Assembly (NCBI GenBank): GCA_900552235.1
Contig: URYZ01000004.1
Coordinates: 1-41,668, forward strand
Reading direction: 5' to 3'
From: an uncultured Mycoplasmatota bacterium
GTDB lineage: Bacteria > Bacillota_I > Bacilli_A > RF39 > UBA660
DNA: 41,668 nucleotides
A program made the position numbers and the translations under genes. The notes beneath the pieces are model-generated. The model had not been told where the DNA came from. It did not search any database and saw only the letters and a list, made by a program, of their open reading frames with translations. Below are positions 1 through 7,754 of the stretch, in pieces; position 1 is the stretch's first letter, and the number at the start of each line of letters is the position of its first letter.

Positions 1-169
1 ACATCCATTATATGGTAAAAGAGTTAAATATTCTAAAAAATATGCTGCTCATGATGAAAAGAATGAAGCAAAAGTAGGAGATACAGTTAGAATTTCAATG
101 ACTAGACCTTTATCAAAAACTAAAAGATATGAATTAGTTAAAGTTATTGAAAAAGCTGTAATTTTATAG
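1..169 (+). CDS. rpsQ: 30S ribosomal protein S17, C-terminal part (cut by window edge)
   Basis: An open frame enters at base 2 and ends in TAG at 167-169. It encodes the S17 C-terminal half, including HPLYGKRVKYSKKYAAHDE and a GDTVRI stretch typical of this OB-fold 16S rRNA-binding protein. It is followed at once by rplN and rplX, the standard S10/spc order. The stop codon overlaps the GGAGG that serves rplN, so translation is probably coupled. The start lies outside the window. Identity is near certain from sequence and neighbours. Confidence 0.95.
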   Translation, partial: HPLYGKRVKYSKKYAAHDEKNEAKVGDTVRISMTRPLSKTKRYELVKVIEKAVIL

Positions 170-180
170 GAGGTAATATT

Positions 181-549
181 ATGGTAATGCAAGAAAGTAG
201 ATTAAAAGTTGCTGATAACTCTGGTGCAAGAGAACTTTTAGTTATCCGTGTTATGGGTGGAAGTAAAGTTAAAAGTGCTAATATCGGTGATGTAATCGTT
301 GGTACTGTTAAAAAAGCTATACCTAATAGTCCTGTAAAAGAAGGTAAAGTTGTAAAAGCAGTTATAGTAAGAACTGTTCAAGGTGTTAGAAGAAAAGACG
401 GAAGTTATATTAAATTTGATGATAACGCTTGCGTATTAATTAAAGATGATAAAACTCCAATCGGTACAAGAGTTTTAGGCCCAGTTGCTAGAGAACTTCG
501 TGAAAAAGAATATCACAAAATTGTATCACTTGCACCTGAGGTTTTATAG
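181..549 (+). CDS. rplN: 50S ribosomal protein L14
   Basis: A 122-residue protein of exactly the usual L14 length. It begins MVMQESRLKVADNSGARELL, the conserved L14 N-terminus, and ends in the usual RELREKEYHKIVSLAPEVL. L14 is a small five-stranded barrel that binds 23S rRNA at the subunit interface. The ATG is preceded by GGAGG with good spacing, and the next SD overlaps its stop. It belongs to the spc-type ribosomal operon with rpsQ upstream and rplX downstream. Nothing is unusual in the protein itself. Confidence 0.98.
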   Translation: MVMQESRLKVADNSGARELLVIRVMGGSKVKSANIGDVIVGTVKKAIPNSPVKEGKVVKAVIVRTVQGVRRKDGSYIKFDDNACVLIKDDKTPIGTRVLGPVARELREKEYHKIVSLAPEVL

Positions 550-557
550 GAGGATAT

Positions 558-866
558 ATGAAAGTTAAAGTAGGAGATAAAGTATTAGTTATTGCTGGAA
601 AAGACAAAGGTAAAGAAGGCAAAGTAATTAAAACTTATAAAAAATTAGATAAAGTTGTTGTTGAAGGTTTAAATATGGTTAAGAAACATTCTAAACCTAG
701 AACTACTGAAGACAAAGGTGGAATATTTGATATTGAAGCACCTATTCATGTATCTAATGTAAAAGTTATAAACAATAATAAAGAAGAAAAAGCTAAAGTA
801 GTTAAATCTGAAGCAAAGAAAGAAACTTCAAAAAAGAAAACTACTAGCAAAAAGGAAGCAAAGTAG
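558..866 (+). CDS. rplX: 50S ribosomal protein L24 with a lysine-rich C-terminal tail
   Basis: A 102-residue L24 with the KOW motif near the N-terminus (KVGDKVLVIAGKDKGKEGKV) and the MVKKHSKP segment. L24 is an assembly initiator protein that binds 23S rRNA. Residues from about 76 to the end form a low-complexity Lys/Glu/Ser/Thr tail beyond the normal core; such tails are seen in some low-GC lineages and probably contact rRNA (inference). The ATG is preceded by GGAGG overlapping the rplN stop. The next gene should be rplE, whose start is present at 874 but whose body is missing. Confidence 0.97.
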   Translation: MKVKVGDKVLVIAGKDKGKEGKVIKTYKKLDKVVVEGLNMVKKHSKPRTTEDKGGIFDIEAPIHVSNVKVINNNKEEKAKVVKSEAKKETSKKKTTSKKEAK

Positions 867-873
867 GTGAATT

Positions 874-933
874 ATGAGTAATTTTAAAACTTTATATGAA
901 AAAGAAATTAAAAATAGTTTAACACTATTTTAA
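874..933 (+). pseudogene. rplE: 5' fragment of rplE (ribosomal protein L5), broken after about 16 codons
   Basis: Seven bases after the rplX stop, with an SD-like AGGTGA, an ATG opens a 19-codon frame reading MSNFKTLYEKEIKNSLTLF then TAA. The first 16 residues match the start of L5 in pattern (K..Y..EI...L) and L5 is the expected next gene. Normal L5 has about 180 residues and continues with a Phe/Tyr-rich segment and a PKxxKIVxNMG motif; none of this follows. Similarity stops at about base 921, where minus-strand genes of a different kind begin. This is either an assembly join or a real rearrangement that destroyed the local copy. L5 is essential, so an intact copy should exist elsewhere in the genome. 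Confidence 0.75.
911..931 (-). terminator. candidate terminator of the HTH gene, spanning the rplE break
   Basis: On the minus strand AAAATAG, a 7-nt loop and CTATTTT form a 7-bp stem followed by a U-rich run. It lies directly after the HTH gene stop at 925. It overlaps the rplE fragment, so it straddles the putative break. The stem is entirely A/T apart from one pair and could arise by chance. Confidence 0.35.
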
Positions 934-1176
934 AAGTTTTTTAAATGCTTCTTTATGAAAATTATTAATACTTCTAACCGAATAATGCTTTTGTGGTTTT
1001 CCATATTTATCAAATTCCATATAATCCGCTATATAATTTAAGCTTTGTTTGTGCCAATAAATTCTAACAATTATCTCTGTTTCATAACCAATTAACTTCT
1101 TTGATTCACACAATTCCATTATTTTTTCTTCACTTGAGGGAAATATAATTGTTCCTAAATTTAATCTTTTTGGCAT
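925..1176 (-). CDS. small helix-turn-helix protein resembling sigma-70 region 4
   Basis: An 83-residue protein. Its C-terminal half (ETEIIVRIYWHKQSLNYIAD, then a basic stretch and SVRSINNFHKEAFKKLL) has the spacing of a sigma region 4 or LuxR-type HTH: a helix, a turn near S-x-x-x-IA, then a recognition helix ending in HKEAFKKLL. There is no region 2, so it is not a full sigma factor. The ATG has a good GAGGTG SD. It overlaps the end of the AgrB-like gene by 16 nt, which suggests co-transcription. Specific function is unknown; small DNA-binding regulators of this type are common in accessory and phage-like clusters. Confidence 0.6.
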   Translation of the reverse strand: MPKRLNLGTIIFPSSEEKIMELCESKKLIGYETEIIVRIYWHKQSLNYIADYMEFDKYGKPQKHYSVRSINNFHKEAFKKLLK

Positions 1177-1643
1177 TTCACCTCATCCTTTACTACAATA
1201 TAATGCATATATGCTGCCATTAAACAGCCTAATATTATACATAAAAATACACTAATATATATACTTGGAACTAACGCTGTAATTATAAAAAATGAAATCC
1301 AAGTAAATGTAGTACACATTACTGTAGAATGTAAGTGAAACGTTTCTCCCAAAAAACTCCTTGTGAAGAAAAATCCAATAAGGAAAAAGGCAAGTTCCGA
1401 AAAAGCATCATTAAATACTGCAATGACTACAACTCCTATTGTTTGTATAAGTTGAATTGGTACAGTTATTCCATAGAAAATTATATTTTCTATAAGTTGC
1501 CTCGTTTTATCCGCATTGGCAACTGCAAAATTTTCTATATTTGCCGTATCCGCAAACCAAATCCCATCTTTATGCTTTCTTTTCTTTTTTTCATTATCTT
1601 TAATTTCATTAATTTCTATTTTTTTATTTTCTTTTTCATCCAA
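1161..1643 (-). CDS. AgrB-like integral membrane protein (possible peptide-processing protease)
   Basis: A 160-residue protein with a charged 28-residue N-terminus and about four membrane segments. Residues 95-110 run R..L/G-E-x-F-H (H103) to C110, matching in spacing the AgrB catalytic pair, a His and a Cys seven residues apart after an R-x-[FY]-x-G motif. AgrB cuts the AgrD precursor to make cyclic quorum-sensing peptides. The resemblance is remote and I judge it by eye. It starts at TTG with an AAGGTGG SD six bases upstream; the nearby ATG is out of frame. No classic agrD, agrC or agrA gene is adjacent. Confidence 0.45.
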   Translation of the reverse strand: MDEKENKKIEINEIKDNEKKKRKHKDGIWFADTANIENFAVANADKTRQLIENIIFYGITVPIQLIQTIGVVVIAVFNDAFSELAFFLIGFFFTRSFLGETFHLHSTVMCTTFTWISFFIITALVPSIYISVFLCIILGCLMAAYMHYIVVKDEVKCQKD

Positions 1644-1662
1644 AACAAACCACCTTCTTTCA

Positions 1663-1695
1663 TAGAATTTAATTGGCCCTTAATATTAAATTCTA
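1663..1695. promoter_or_regulatory. 10-bp perfect hairpin just upstream of the AgrB-like gene
   Basis: TAGAATTTAA at 1663-1672 pairs perfectly with TTAAATTCTA at 1686-1695 around a 13-nt loop containing GGCCC. On the minus strand it sits between the small peptide ORF and the SD of the 1643 gene, close enough to influence ribosome access or mRNA processing. There is no U-tract, so it does not look like a terminator. Confidence 0.4.
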
Positions 1696-1710
1696 CTTTA
1701 AATAGCTAAA

Positions 1711-1794
1711 CTATTTAATAATCTTTGCTGCAAATTTTTTAGCAAAGTTTTCTTCCTTCTTAAATGAAGGAAACCAAAGTATAGAACCACTCAT
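1711..1794 (-). CDS. possible 27-residue peptide between two membrane-protein genes
   Basis: The frame starts at ATG 1794 with AAAGGG seven bases upstream and ends in TAG. It encodes MSGSILWFPSFKK followed by a basic amphipathic stretch, EENFAKKFAAKIIK. It lies 18 bases after the stop of the polytopic membrane protein and upstream of the AgrB-like gene. It has no cysteine and no acidic tail, so it is not a classic AgrD, although it has serines that could in principle form a lactone. It may be a signal peptide substrate, a small amphipathic peptide, or a chance ORF. Confidence 0.25.
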   Translation of the reverse strand: MSGSILWFPSFKKEENFAKKFAAKIIK

Positions 1795-1812
1795 AAGCCA
1801 ACCCTTTCTTTT

Positions 1813-2409
1813 TTATTCCTTTTTCTTTTTATTTTTTATAATAAATTCTTTAACTAGAATAATTATAAACATTAATAATAAATAATCAGAATATATTAAT
1901 AATTTGTTTAAACCATTGATACTTGTATAATCTATAAATCTAAGCTTATATAAATAACAAATGTATTGAATAAATACTGAAATAATATAACAACTTAAAC
2001 TATATAAAATATATTTCTTATTTTTATTTGAAAACATATAACTAAATATTATTATAAATAACGGAATAAATATTTGTAAGACACCATTACCAAATAAGTT
2101 AAACACAATTATATTTAATATCAAATAAAGAATTGAATATTTAAATATATTTTCGAAATCTTTAATCGGAAATATTAAAAATATAACCGCATAAAAATCT
2201 AATAAAGTTGCAATCCAAGCAAATATATATTCTAACACTTTGGGATAATCTATCTTTGATAAATTTTCAACTGTTAACTTATAATAAGGTAATCCCATAC
2301 TTTCAAATGCAACATTGAATACAATTAGCATACTCATTATTATAAATATCCACACAACAACTTTAGCAATTTTTTCACTAACTCCTAACCATTTACAAAA
2401 CTCTTTCAT
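1813..2409 (-). CDS. polytopic membrane protein of unknown function
   Basis: About 198 residues when started at the ATG at 2409, which has AAGGAG eight bases upstream; longer upstream in-frame starts add 43 residues without an SD. The protein begins MKEFCKWLGVSEKIAKVVVW and shows roughly five or six hydrophobic segments, the last followed by a Lys-rich tail. No conserved catalytic motif is recognisable. It heads the minus-strand group that includes the small peptide, the AgrB-like gene and the HTH gene. It could be a transporter or immunity-type protein for the neighbouring peptide, but that is speculation. Confidence 0.55.
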   Translation of the reverse strand: MKEFCKWLGVSEKIAKVVVWIFIIMSMLIVFNVAFESMGLPYYKLTVENLSKIDYPKVLEYIFAWIATLLDFYAVIFLIFPIKDFENIFKYSILYLILNIIVFNLFGNGVLQIFIPLFIIIFSYMFSNKNKKYILYSLSCYIISVFIQYICYLYKLRFIDYTSINGLNKLLIYSDYLLLMFIIILVKEFIIKNKKKKE

Positions 2410-2557
2410 ATACATCACTCCTTCATTATACAACATATTTAAAAATTTTATGCGCAAAGGAAACGCAAATTTCATTTTTTTAGCATTTTTTGGTATTTTT
2501 TGCCATAAATTTTCAAAATTATTGTACCATAAGCCCAAAAAAAATAAATAGAGTTAA

Positions 2558-3622
2558 CTATTTATTATCTTTTTTTGATTCCTTTTTATCTTTTTTATCC
2601 GCAACTATACTTGTTTTTGTTACTAGCCAAATTATTAATACAAGTATAGCCAAATAAATATACTTGCCTAAAACTTTATCATTTAAAAAATAAATTATTG
2701 ATGCAATGGCAAAAAGTAAATTCATAGCATAAATTGCTAAAACTGTATTTCTATGACTTAAACCAAGTTTTAATAATTGATGATGTAAGTGACTTTTATC
2801 AGGTAAATATATAGGTTGATGTTTTATTGCTCTTCTTATTATAGCAAATAATGTATCAAGTATTGGAATACCTAATATTAATATTGGTACAAAAAATGAT
2901 ACCATAGTAGCAGTTTTAAATCCTAAAAGCGATATAGTAGCTATCATAAACCCTTGAAACATACTTCCTGAATCTCCTGAAAATATAGTTGCAGGATAAA
3001 AATTATGATATAAAAAGCCTAAAGTTGATCCTAACATTATAAATGCTAAAGTTATATGTAATGAGTTTAAATTAGAACTCATAAAAGCAATTACTCCAAT
3101 TGTTAAATAAAATATCGAACATGTTCCACTTGATAAACCGTCTAATCCATCAATTAAATTAATTATATTTATACAAGCTAAAACAAATATAATTGTAAGA
3201 GGATAAGTAAATATTCCAAAGTTAACATATATTCCAAATATTGTTATTTCATTTAACAAAATATTTCCATAAAAAATTATTACACATGCTGCTAAAATTT
3301 GTCCGATTAACTTTGTTTTAGCTTCCAAAGGTTTTATATCATCAATAACCCCTGTTAAAACTATTATAAAACTACCTATTAATATTGAATTCATTTGTAT
3401 ACTTTGAACTCCAAATAACATATAACCAAATAAAAAACCTAAAAATATTCCTAAACCTCCAAGTCTTGGCATAGGTTTAGTATGAACTTTCCTTGCATCT
3501 GGTATATCCATTGCTCCAATATGCTTTGCTATTTTTTTAACATAAAAAGTTATGCATAATGTAAATAGAAAACATGTTAAGACAATTAATAATATATGAC
3601 TTGTATTGTTTAAATTTAGCAT
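2558..3622 (-). CDS. tagO: undecaprenyl-phosphate GlcNAc/MurNAc-type phosphosugar transferase (WecA/TagO family)
   Basis: 354 residues with about ten membrane segments. Family motifs are clear: DIPDARKVHTKPMPRLGG near residue 38, NIINLIDGLDGLSSG in the middle, FSGDSGSMFQGF, and the C-terminal loop HLHHQLLKLGLSHR that defines the WecA/TagO branch rather than MraY. It would transfer a sugar phosphate from UDP-GlcNAc to undecaprenyl phosphate at the inner membrane face, starting teichoic acid or other surface glycopolymer synthesis. It has its own promoter, separated from rlmH by a terminator. The sugar and polymer cannot be told from sequence. Confidence 0.9.
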   Translation of the reverse strand: MLNLNNTSHILLIVLTCFLFTLCITFYVKKIAKHIGAMDIPDARKVHTKPMPRLGGLGIFLGFLFGYMLFGVQSIQMNSILIGSFIIVLTGVIDDIKPLEAKTKLIGQILAACVIIFYGNILLNEITIFGIYVNFGIFTYPLTIIFVLACINIINLIDGLDGLSSGTCSIFYLTIGVIAFMSSNLNSLHITLAFIMLGSTLGFLYHNFYPATIFSGDSGSMFQGFMIATISLLGFKTATMVSFFVPILILGIPILDTLFAIIRRAIKHQPIYLPDKSHLHHQLLKLGLSHRNTVLAIYAMNLLFAIASIIYFLNDKVLGKYIYLAILVLIIWLVTKTSIVADKKDKKESKKDNK

Positions 3623-3638
3623 AAAATCACCTGTAATA

Positions 3639-3667
3639 AGTATACCACGGTTAATAAATTATGTAAA
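3639..3667 (-). promoter_or_regulatory. promoter of the tagO-type gene
   Basis: Minus strand TTTACA, 17 nt, TATACT, with TGG just before the -10 (extended -10). It lies 17 bases upstream of the start codon and just downstream of the rlmH terminator. Confidence 0.65.
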
Positions 3668-3670
3668 ATA

Positions 3671-3700
3671 AAAACATTTAATCATATGACTAAATGTTTT
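3671..3700 (-). terminator. terminator at the end of the gdpP-rplI-dnaB-M23-walJ-rlmH operon
   Basis: A perfect 10-bp stem (AAAACATTTA / TAAATGTTTT) with a 10-nt loop, followed on the minus strand by TTTTTATTT. It overlaps the rlmH stop codon. Confidence 0.8.
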
Positions 3701-4154
3701 ATTTATGGTAACTTTCATTATTTATTATTTTAAATCCACGATAAATTTGTTCTAATAATATTATTCTAAATAATTGATGTGGAAAAGTTAATTTAGAAAA
3801 AGATATTTTTTTATTAGTAAGTTTTTTTATTTCATCACTTAGACCATTAGAAGACCCAATTAAGAAAGTTATATTACTATTGTTAGTTAATTCTTTTTCT
3901 AAAAATTTAGAAAATTCTACACTTGTATATTCACACCCTAGTATATCTAAAATAACTAAATTATCTTTTTCTTTAATATGATTTAATATATTATCTTTTT
4001 CTTTTTGTAAACAAGATTTTATATCATCATCTTTTTCATCATTTAATTCAATTATTTCTAGCTTTGTATATTTATTTAATCTTTTTTTATACTCTTCAAT
4101 AGCCAAGTTAAAATAATTTTCTTTTATTTTTCCTAAGCATATTATTTTAATCAT
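3699..4154 (-). CDS. rlmH: 23S rRNA pseudouridine1915 N3-methyltransferase
   Basis: A 151-residue SPOUT methyltransferase starting MIKIICLGKIKENY. It has the SAM-binding trefoil-knot signature FLIGSSNGLSDE and the C-terminal LTFPHQLFRIILLEQIYRGF and YHK ending typical of RlmH, which methylates pseudouridine 1915 in helix 69 of 23S rRNA. The ATG at 4154 has TGAGGT five bases upstream and is chosen over an in-frame TTG four codons earlier. It follows the walJ-type gene with one base between, the same order as yycJ-rlmH in Bacillus. Confidence 0.95.
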   Translation of the reverse strand: MIKIICLGKIKENYFNLAIEEYKKRLNKYTKLEIIELNDEKDDDIKSCLQKEKDNILNHIKEKDNLVILDILGCEYTSVEFSKFLEKELTNNSNITFLIGSSNGLSDEIKKLTNKKISFSKLTFPHQLFRIILLEQIYRGFKIINNESYHK

Positions 4155-4155
4155 A

Positions 4156-4893
4156 TTATACCTCAATTGTTTCTAAACTTTCATCTTGTTTAGCTATATA
4201 TGTTTTATTTATTTTAACATTACTTTTTTCTAACATTTTATCTAATTCAAGGCTTGCAAGCTCTGGTGTATTATTTTCCTCACTTAAATGGGCTAATACA
4301 ATATATTTTGTTTTATCTCCAATTAAAGTACTTAAGTATCTTGAACAATCTTTATTAGATAAGTGCCCTTTATCGCTTAATATTCTTTGTTGTAAGAAAA
4401 ATGGATATTTTCCATTCATAAGAAGTTTTACATCATGGTTACTTTCTATTATGTACATATCTTTATTAACAATATTCGTTAATATCTTTTTATTTATATA
4501 ACCTGTATCTGTTATATATACTAGTTCTTTAGAACCCTCTTTTATATTAATTCCAATACAATCACTATCATGTGAAAGATTAAAATAAGATACTTCTAAA
4601 TCATCCAAAATATATGGTTTATCAAAATAGGTAATGTCACATATATTTTTTTCTATAACCTCATCATTTCTTGAAAATACAGTTGGTTTAAATTCTTTAT
4701 AAACTGATTTTAAACCTTTTATATGATCAACATGGGCATGCGTTATAAAAAGTAAATCGATATTTATATCTTTATTTAATCTTTTTTTTATTTCTTTACT
4801 TGATATGCCTGCATCAATTAATATATTTTTAGATTTTGTTTCAACAAGAGTTGTATTTCCTTTAGAACCACTTGCTATTACAGTTACTCTCAT
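4156..4893 (-). CDS. walJ: metallo-beta-lactamase-fold exonuclease-like protein (WalJ/YycJ family)
   Basis: 245 residues with the family opening IASGSKGNTTLVE, the metal motif THAHVDHIKGL, a later SHDSDCIG segment and VLAHLSEENN near the end. WalJ/YycJ proteins are zinc-dependent nucleases linked to DNA repair and to coordination of replication and division. The start ATG overlaps the preceding M23 gene stop by four bases (ATGA) and rlmH follows one base downstream, so it is translationally coupled in an operon. The WalRK two-component genes that usually lie upstream are absent here. Confidence 0.9.
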   Translation of the reverse strand: MRVTVIASGSKGNTTLVETKSKNILIDAGISSKEIKKRLNKDINIDLLFITHAHVDHIKGLKSVYKEFKPTVFSRNDEVIEKNICDITYFDKPYILDDLEVSYFNLSHDSDCIGINIKEGSKELVYITDTGYINKKILTNIVNKDMYIIESNHDVKLLMNGKYPFFLQQRILSDKGHLSNKDCSRYLSTLIGDKTKYIVLAHLSEENNTPELASLELDKMLEKSNVKINKTYIAKQDESLETIEV

Positions 4894-6380
4894 TTATATA
4901 GTGTTAATGGGTCAAATATTTGATTATTATATCTAGCCTGAAAGTGAAGGTGACATCCAAAAGAATAACCTGTATCTCCCATTAGGCCAATTACTTGTCC
5001 CATTTCTACTCCTTGACCTTTTTGAACTAATAGTTTTGACATATGTCCATATAAAGTTATATAACCATTGTTATGATTTATTTCTACATAATTACCTAAA
5101 CTTGAGTTATATTTAGCTGTAATTACTGTTCCATCATTAGCAGCATAAATTGGCGAATTACATCCAAGTCCTGCGATATCAATTGCTCCATGATATCTAT
5201 AGTAACCTAATCCATTGTCATGTCCAAAGTAAGTTGTTATTACATACCCTGATCTTGTTGGCCAAATCCAAATACCTGTATTACCTATAACAAACTGTGT
5301 TCTACTTCCTGTTTTTACAATACGATTTATTGCCGCTTTTGTTTCTACAGTACTAATTGTAACAACATCAAGTATTTTTCCATTCTCTTTTTTAATACTT
5401 CTTGTTACAAGTTCCTCTCCTGGAACACCATTTTGAACAATATTAGTATATCCAACATAATAATTTGGATCTTCAACTACTTCTGTTTTATATTCTTTTT
5501 CCTGTAATACTTGTTCTTTTGTTTCTTCTACTAAAGTAATAATAGGCTTTATTGTATCTACAACTACTTCTTTACCAGCATATAATAATGTATTTTCACT
5601 ATTAATATCTTTATTAGCAATTAAAAATTCATTAACACTTAATTTATTATTATCTGCAATAGAACTAACAGTATCACCAGCTTTTACAATATACTTTTTT
5701 AAATTATCGGTTGTTCCGAAAAGTAAATAATTAGCAAGTTCTTTACTATTTGTAAAGATATTTTCATTAACAGAAATATAATCTTTTTTAATAGTAATTT
5801 TATCTTTTAAGTAAATGCTTGAAATTATTTTACCTTCTTTTCCTTCCTCTACTTCTTTTTGTTTATTTAATCTATAATTTTCATAATCCTCTTCATCAAT
5901 AAAAGCTTTTACAGTTTGATCAACAGCATCATTTAAAATATTTTTATCTAAAATATAAACATAGTTTGTAACATCTTTTTCTATTTTTTCGCCTGTTGCT
6001 TCATCAAGTGTTGTTTTTGTAGTTACAATTGTTACTTTATATCCTTCAATTGTGAAAGATTCTTTATCTTTTATATCATTATATATTTCTTCTTCTTTTT
6101 TAATATTATTACTGTATGTTGTTTCTTTTTGTATTTCTAACCCCTTAGGGATATATACTTTATCAGCATTATATTGTAGTTTTATTTTCTCTTGTTCTTT
6201 ATCTATTAGTTTTTCAAGATCTTTTTTAGAATTAATTAGTCCAATTGATTTTCCTTCTAAATATACACGATAAACCTCATGAGCCTCATAATATTTATTT
6301 GAAAAATCTGTTAAATAAACCCCTAAAAAACTAATTAAAATAGCTACAAATATTGTCAATATTAAACTAGTTTTTTTCAA
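4890..6380 (-). CDS. membrane-anchored LysM-G5-M23 cell-wall endopeptidase
   Basis: About 496 residues. An N-terminal membrane anchor (LILTIFVAILISFLGVYL) is followed by a long charged region, a LysM domain (YIVKAGDTVSSIADNNKLSV, about 230-280), a G5-type domain (about 285-365) and a C-terminal M23 domain with HGAID, GHMSKL and HLHF zinc-site motifs. It should cut peptidoglycan crosslinks outside the membrane. I place the start at TTG 6380, seven bases after AAGAAGG; the GTG three codons earlier abuts the SD. It lies between dnaB and walJ, where Bacillus carries walR-walK-walH-walI. Confidence 0.88.
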   Translation of the reverse strand: MKKTSLILTIFVAILISFLGVYLTDFSNKYYEAHEVYRVYLEGKSIGLINSKKDLEKLIDKEQEKIKLQYNADKVYIPKGLEIQKETTYSNNIKKEEEIYNDIKDKESFTIEGYKVTIVTTKTTLDEATGEKIEKDVTNYVYILDKNILNDAVDQTVKAFIDEEDYENYRLNKQKEVEEGKEGKIISSIYLKDKITIKKDYISVNENIFTNSKELANYLLFGTTDNLKKYIVKAGDTVSSIADNNKLSVNEFLIANKDINSENTLLYAGKEVVVDTIKPIITLVEETKEQVLQEKEYKTEVVEDPNYYVGYTNIVQNGVPGEELVTRSIKKENGKILDVVTISTVETKAAINRIVKTGSRTQFVIGNTGIWIWPTRSGYVITTYFGHDNGLGYYRYHGAIDIAGLGCNSPIYAANDGTVITAKYNSSLGNYVEINHNNGYITLYGHMSKLLVQKGQGVEMGQVIGLMGDTGYSFGCHLHFQARYNNQIFDPLTLYK

Positions 6381-6394
6381 ATTTTTCACCTTCT

Positions 6395-7735
6395 TTATTC
6401 TTTAGTATCATTTTTATAATTTAAGAATGATGTTGTGTTTTTCTTAAATAATACTTCAGCAGTACCTATTCTACCACTTCTGTTTTTTCTTATAATTATT
6501 TCTGTTTTACTCATATTATCATCAACTTTTGCTTCTGGATGGTAATAATCATCACGGTAGATAAACGCTACAATATCAGCATCTTGTTCAATTGACCCAG
6601 ACTCTCTTAAATCACTTAAAATAGGTCTTTTATCTTCACGAAGTTCTGGTGTTCTTGAAAGCTGAGCAAGACACAAAATAGGAACGTGAAGTTCTAAGGC
6701 AAGTGTTTTTAATGATCTTGATATTTCTGACACTTCTTGTTGTCTATTTCCAGCATATCTATTTGCTCCACCAATTAATGTTAAGTAATCTATTACAATC
6801 ATACCTAAATTATTATCCAAACTTGCTATTCTTCTTGATTTCGCACGAATATCTCCAATAGACACACCAGCAGAATCATCAATATATATATTTAATTCTC
6901 CAAGTTGGCTAATTGCTTCATTAACTCTTTTCCAGTCATCATTTTGTAAATTACCATTTTGAAGTTTTGATGATTCAATTTGTCCAATTGAACTTATCAT
7001 ACGCATAACTATTTGTTCAGCTGGCATTTCAAGAGTAAATATTATTACTGATTTTCCTGAATTAATCGCAGCATTTGTAGCAAAATTTATTCCAAGGGCA
7101 GTTTTTCCCATCGCAGGACGTGCCGCCAAAATTATTAGTTCATTTTTATGAAACCCATTTGTTATTTTATCAACTTCATAATATCCTGAAGATAAACCAC
7201 TTATTTTTCCTTTATTTTCTGCTAGAGTTTCAAGTTGTTTTTGAACAGAAGTTAACACTTCAGGCATAGTTCTAAACTCAGTAGATTTTCTATTTTTTAT
7301 TACATTTAATATTTTACTTTCAGCTTCATCAAGTGTTTCATTAACACTTGTTTTATTGTTATAACCTAGTGTAACTATTTCTGTAGCTTTTTCAATTAAA
7401 TTTCTTAAAATACTTTTATCTTCTACTATTTGAATGTAATAATCAACATTTCCTGCTGTAGGGGTTAACTCCATTATTTCAGTTAAATATTCTACTCCTC
7501 CAACTTCATTTAATATTTTTCTATTTTTTAATTCATCTGATACAGTAGTAATATCAATAGCTATATTTTTAGAGTATAAATCTTTAATACAATCAAATAT
7601 TTTACCATGTTTATCTAAGAAAAAGCTTTCACTACTTAAACTTTCAGTAGCTTTTTGAAGAGCATACTTTGATAAAAACATTGACCCAATAACAGATTGT
7701 TCTGCCTCAATATTATTAGGTATTTCTTTGTTCAT
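6395..7735 (-). CDS. dnaB: replicative DNA helicase
   Basis: 446 residues, the normal length for DnaB (DnaC in Bacillus). The N-terminal domain begins IPNNIEAEQSVIGSMFLS; the RecA-like domain has Walker A AARPAMGKTA, Walker B MIVIDYLTLI, LAQLSRTPELREDKRP and the SDLRESGSIEQDADIVAFIY motif. It is the hexameric 5'-3' helicase that unwinds DNA at the fork. It follows rplI by 19 bases, as in many Bacillota, and precedes the M23 gene by about 14 bases. No intein is present. Confidence 0.97.
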   Translation of the reverse strand: MNKEIPNNIEAEQSVIGSMFLSKYALQKATESLSSESFFLDKHGKIFDCIKDLYSKNIAIDITTVSDELKNRKILNEVGGVEYLTEIMELTPTAGNVDYYIQIVEDKSILRNLIEKATEIVTLGYNNKTSVNETLDEAESKILNVIKNRKSTEFRTMPEVLTSVQKQLETLAENKGKISGLSSGYYEVDKITNGFHKNELIILAARPAMGKTALGINFATNAAINSGKSVIIFTLEMPAEQIVMRMISSIGQIESSKLQNGNLQNDDWKRVNEAISQLGELNIYIDDSAGVSIGDIRAKSRRIASLDNNLGMIVIDYLTLIGGANRYAGNRQQEVSEISRSLKTLALELHVPILCLAQLSRTPELREDKRPILSDLRESGSIEQDADIVAFIYRDDYYHPEAKVDDNMSKTEIIIRKNRSGRIGTAEVLFKKNTTSFLNYKNDTKE

Positions 7736-7754
7736 GACTTCACTTCCTAACTGT

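Noticed and set aside
1335..1709. Plus-strand open frame opposite the AgrB-like gene
   Set aside because: It is the antisense shadow of the minus-strand gene, with no SD and a composition dominated by Phe, Ile and Lys from AT-rich sequence.
2430..2445. TATAAT at about 2425-2430 (minus) as promoter of the membrane-protein gene
   Set aside because: Transcription would begin within or after the ribosome-binding site of the gene, and there is no -35.
2409..2538. Longer 241-residue form of the polytopic membrane protein
   Set aside because: The added N-terminus lacks an SD and is not hydrophobic, whereas ATG 2409 has AAGGAG at good spacing.
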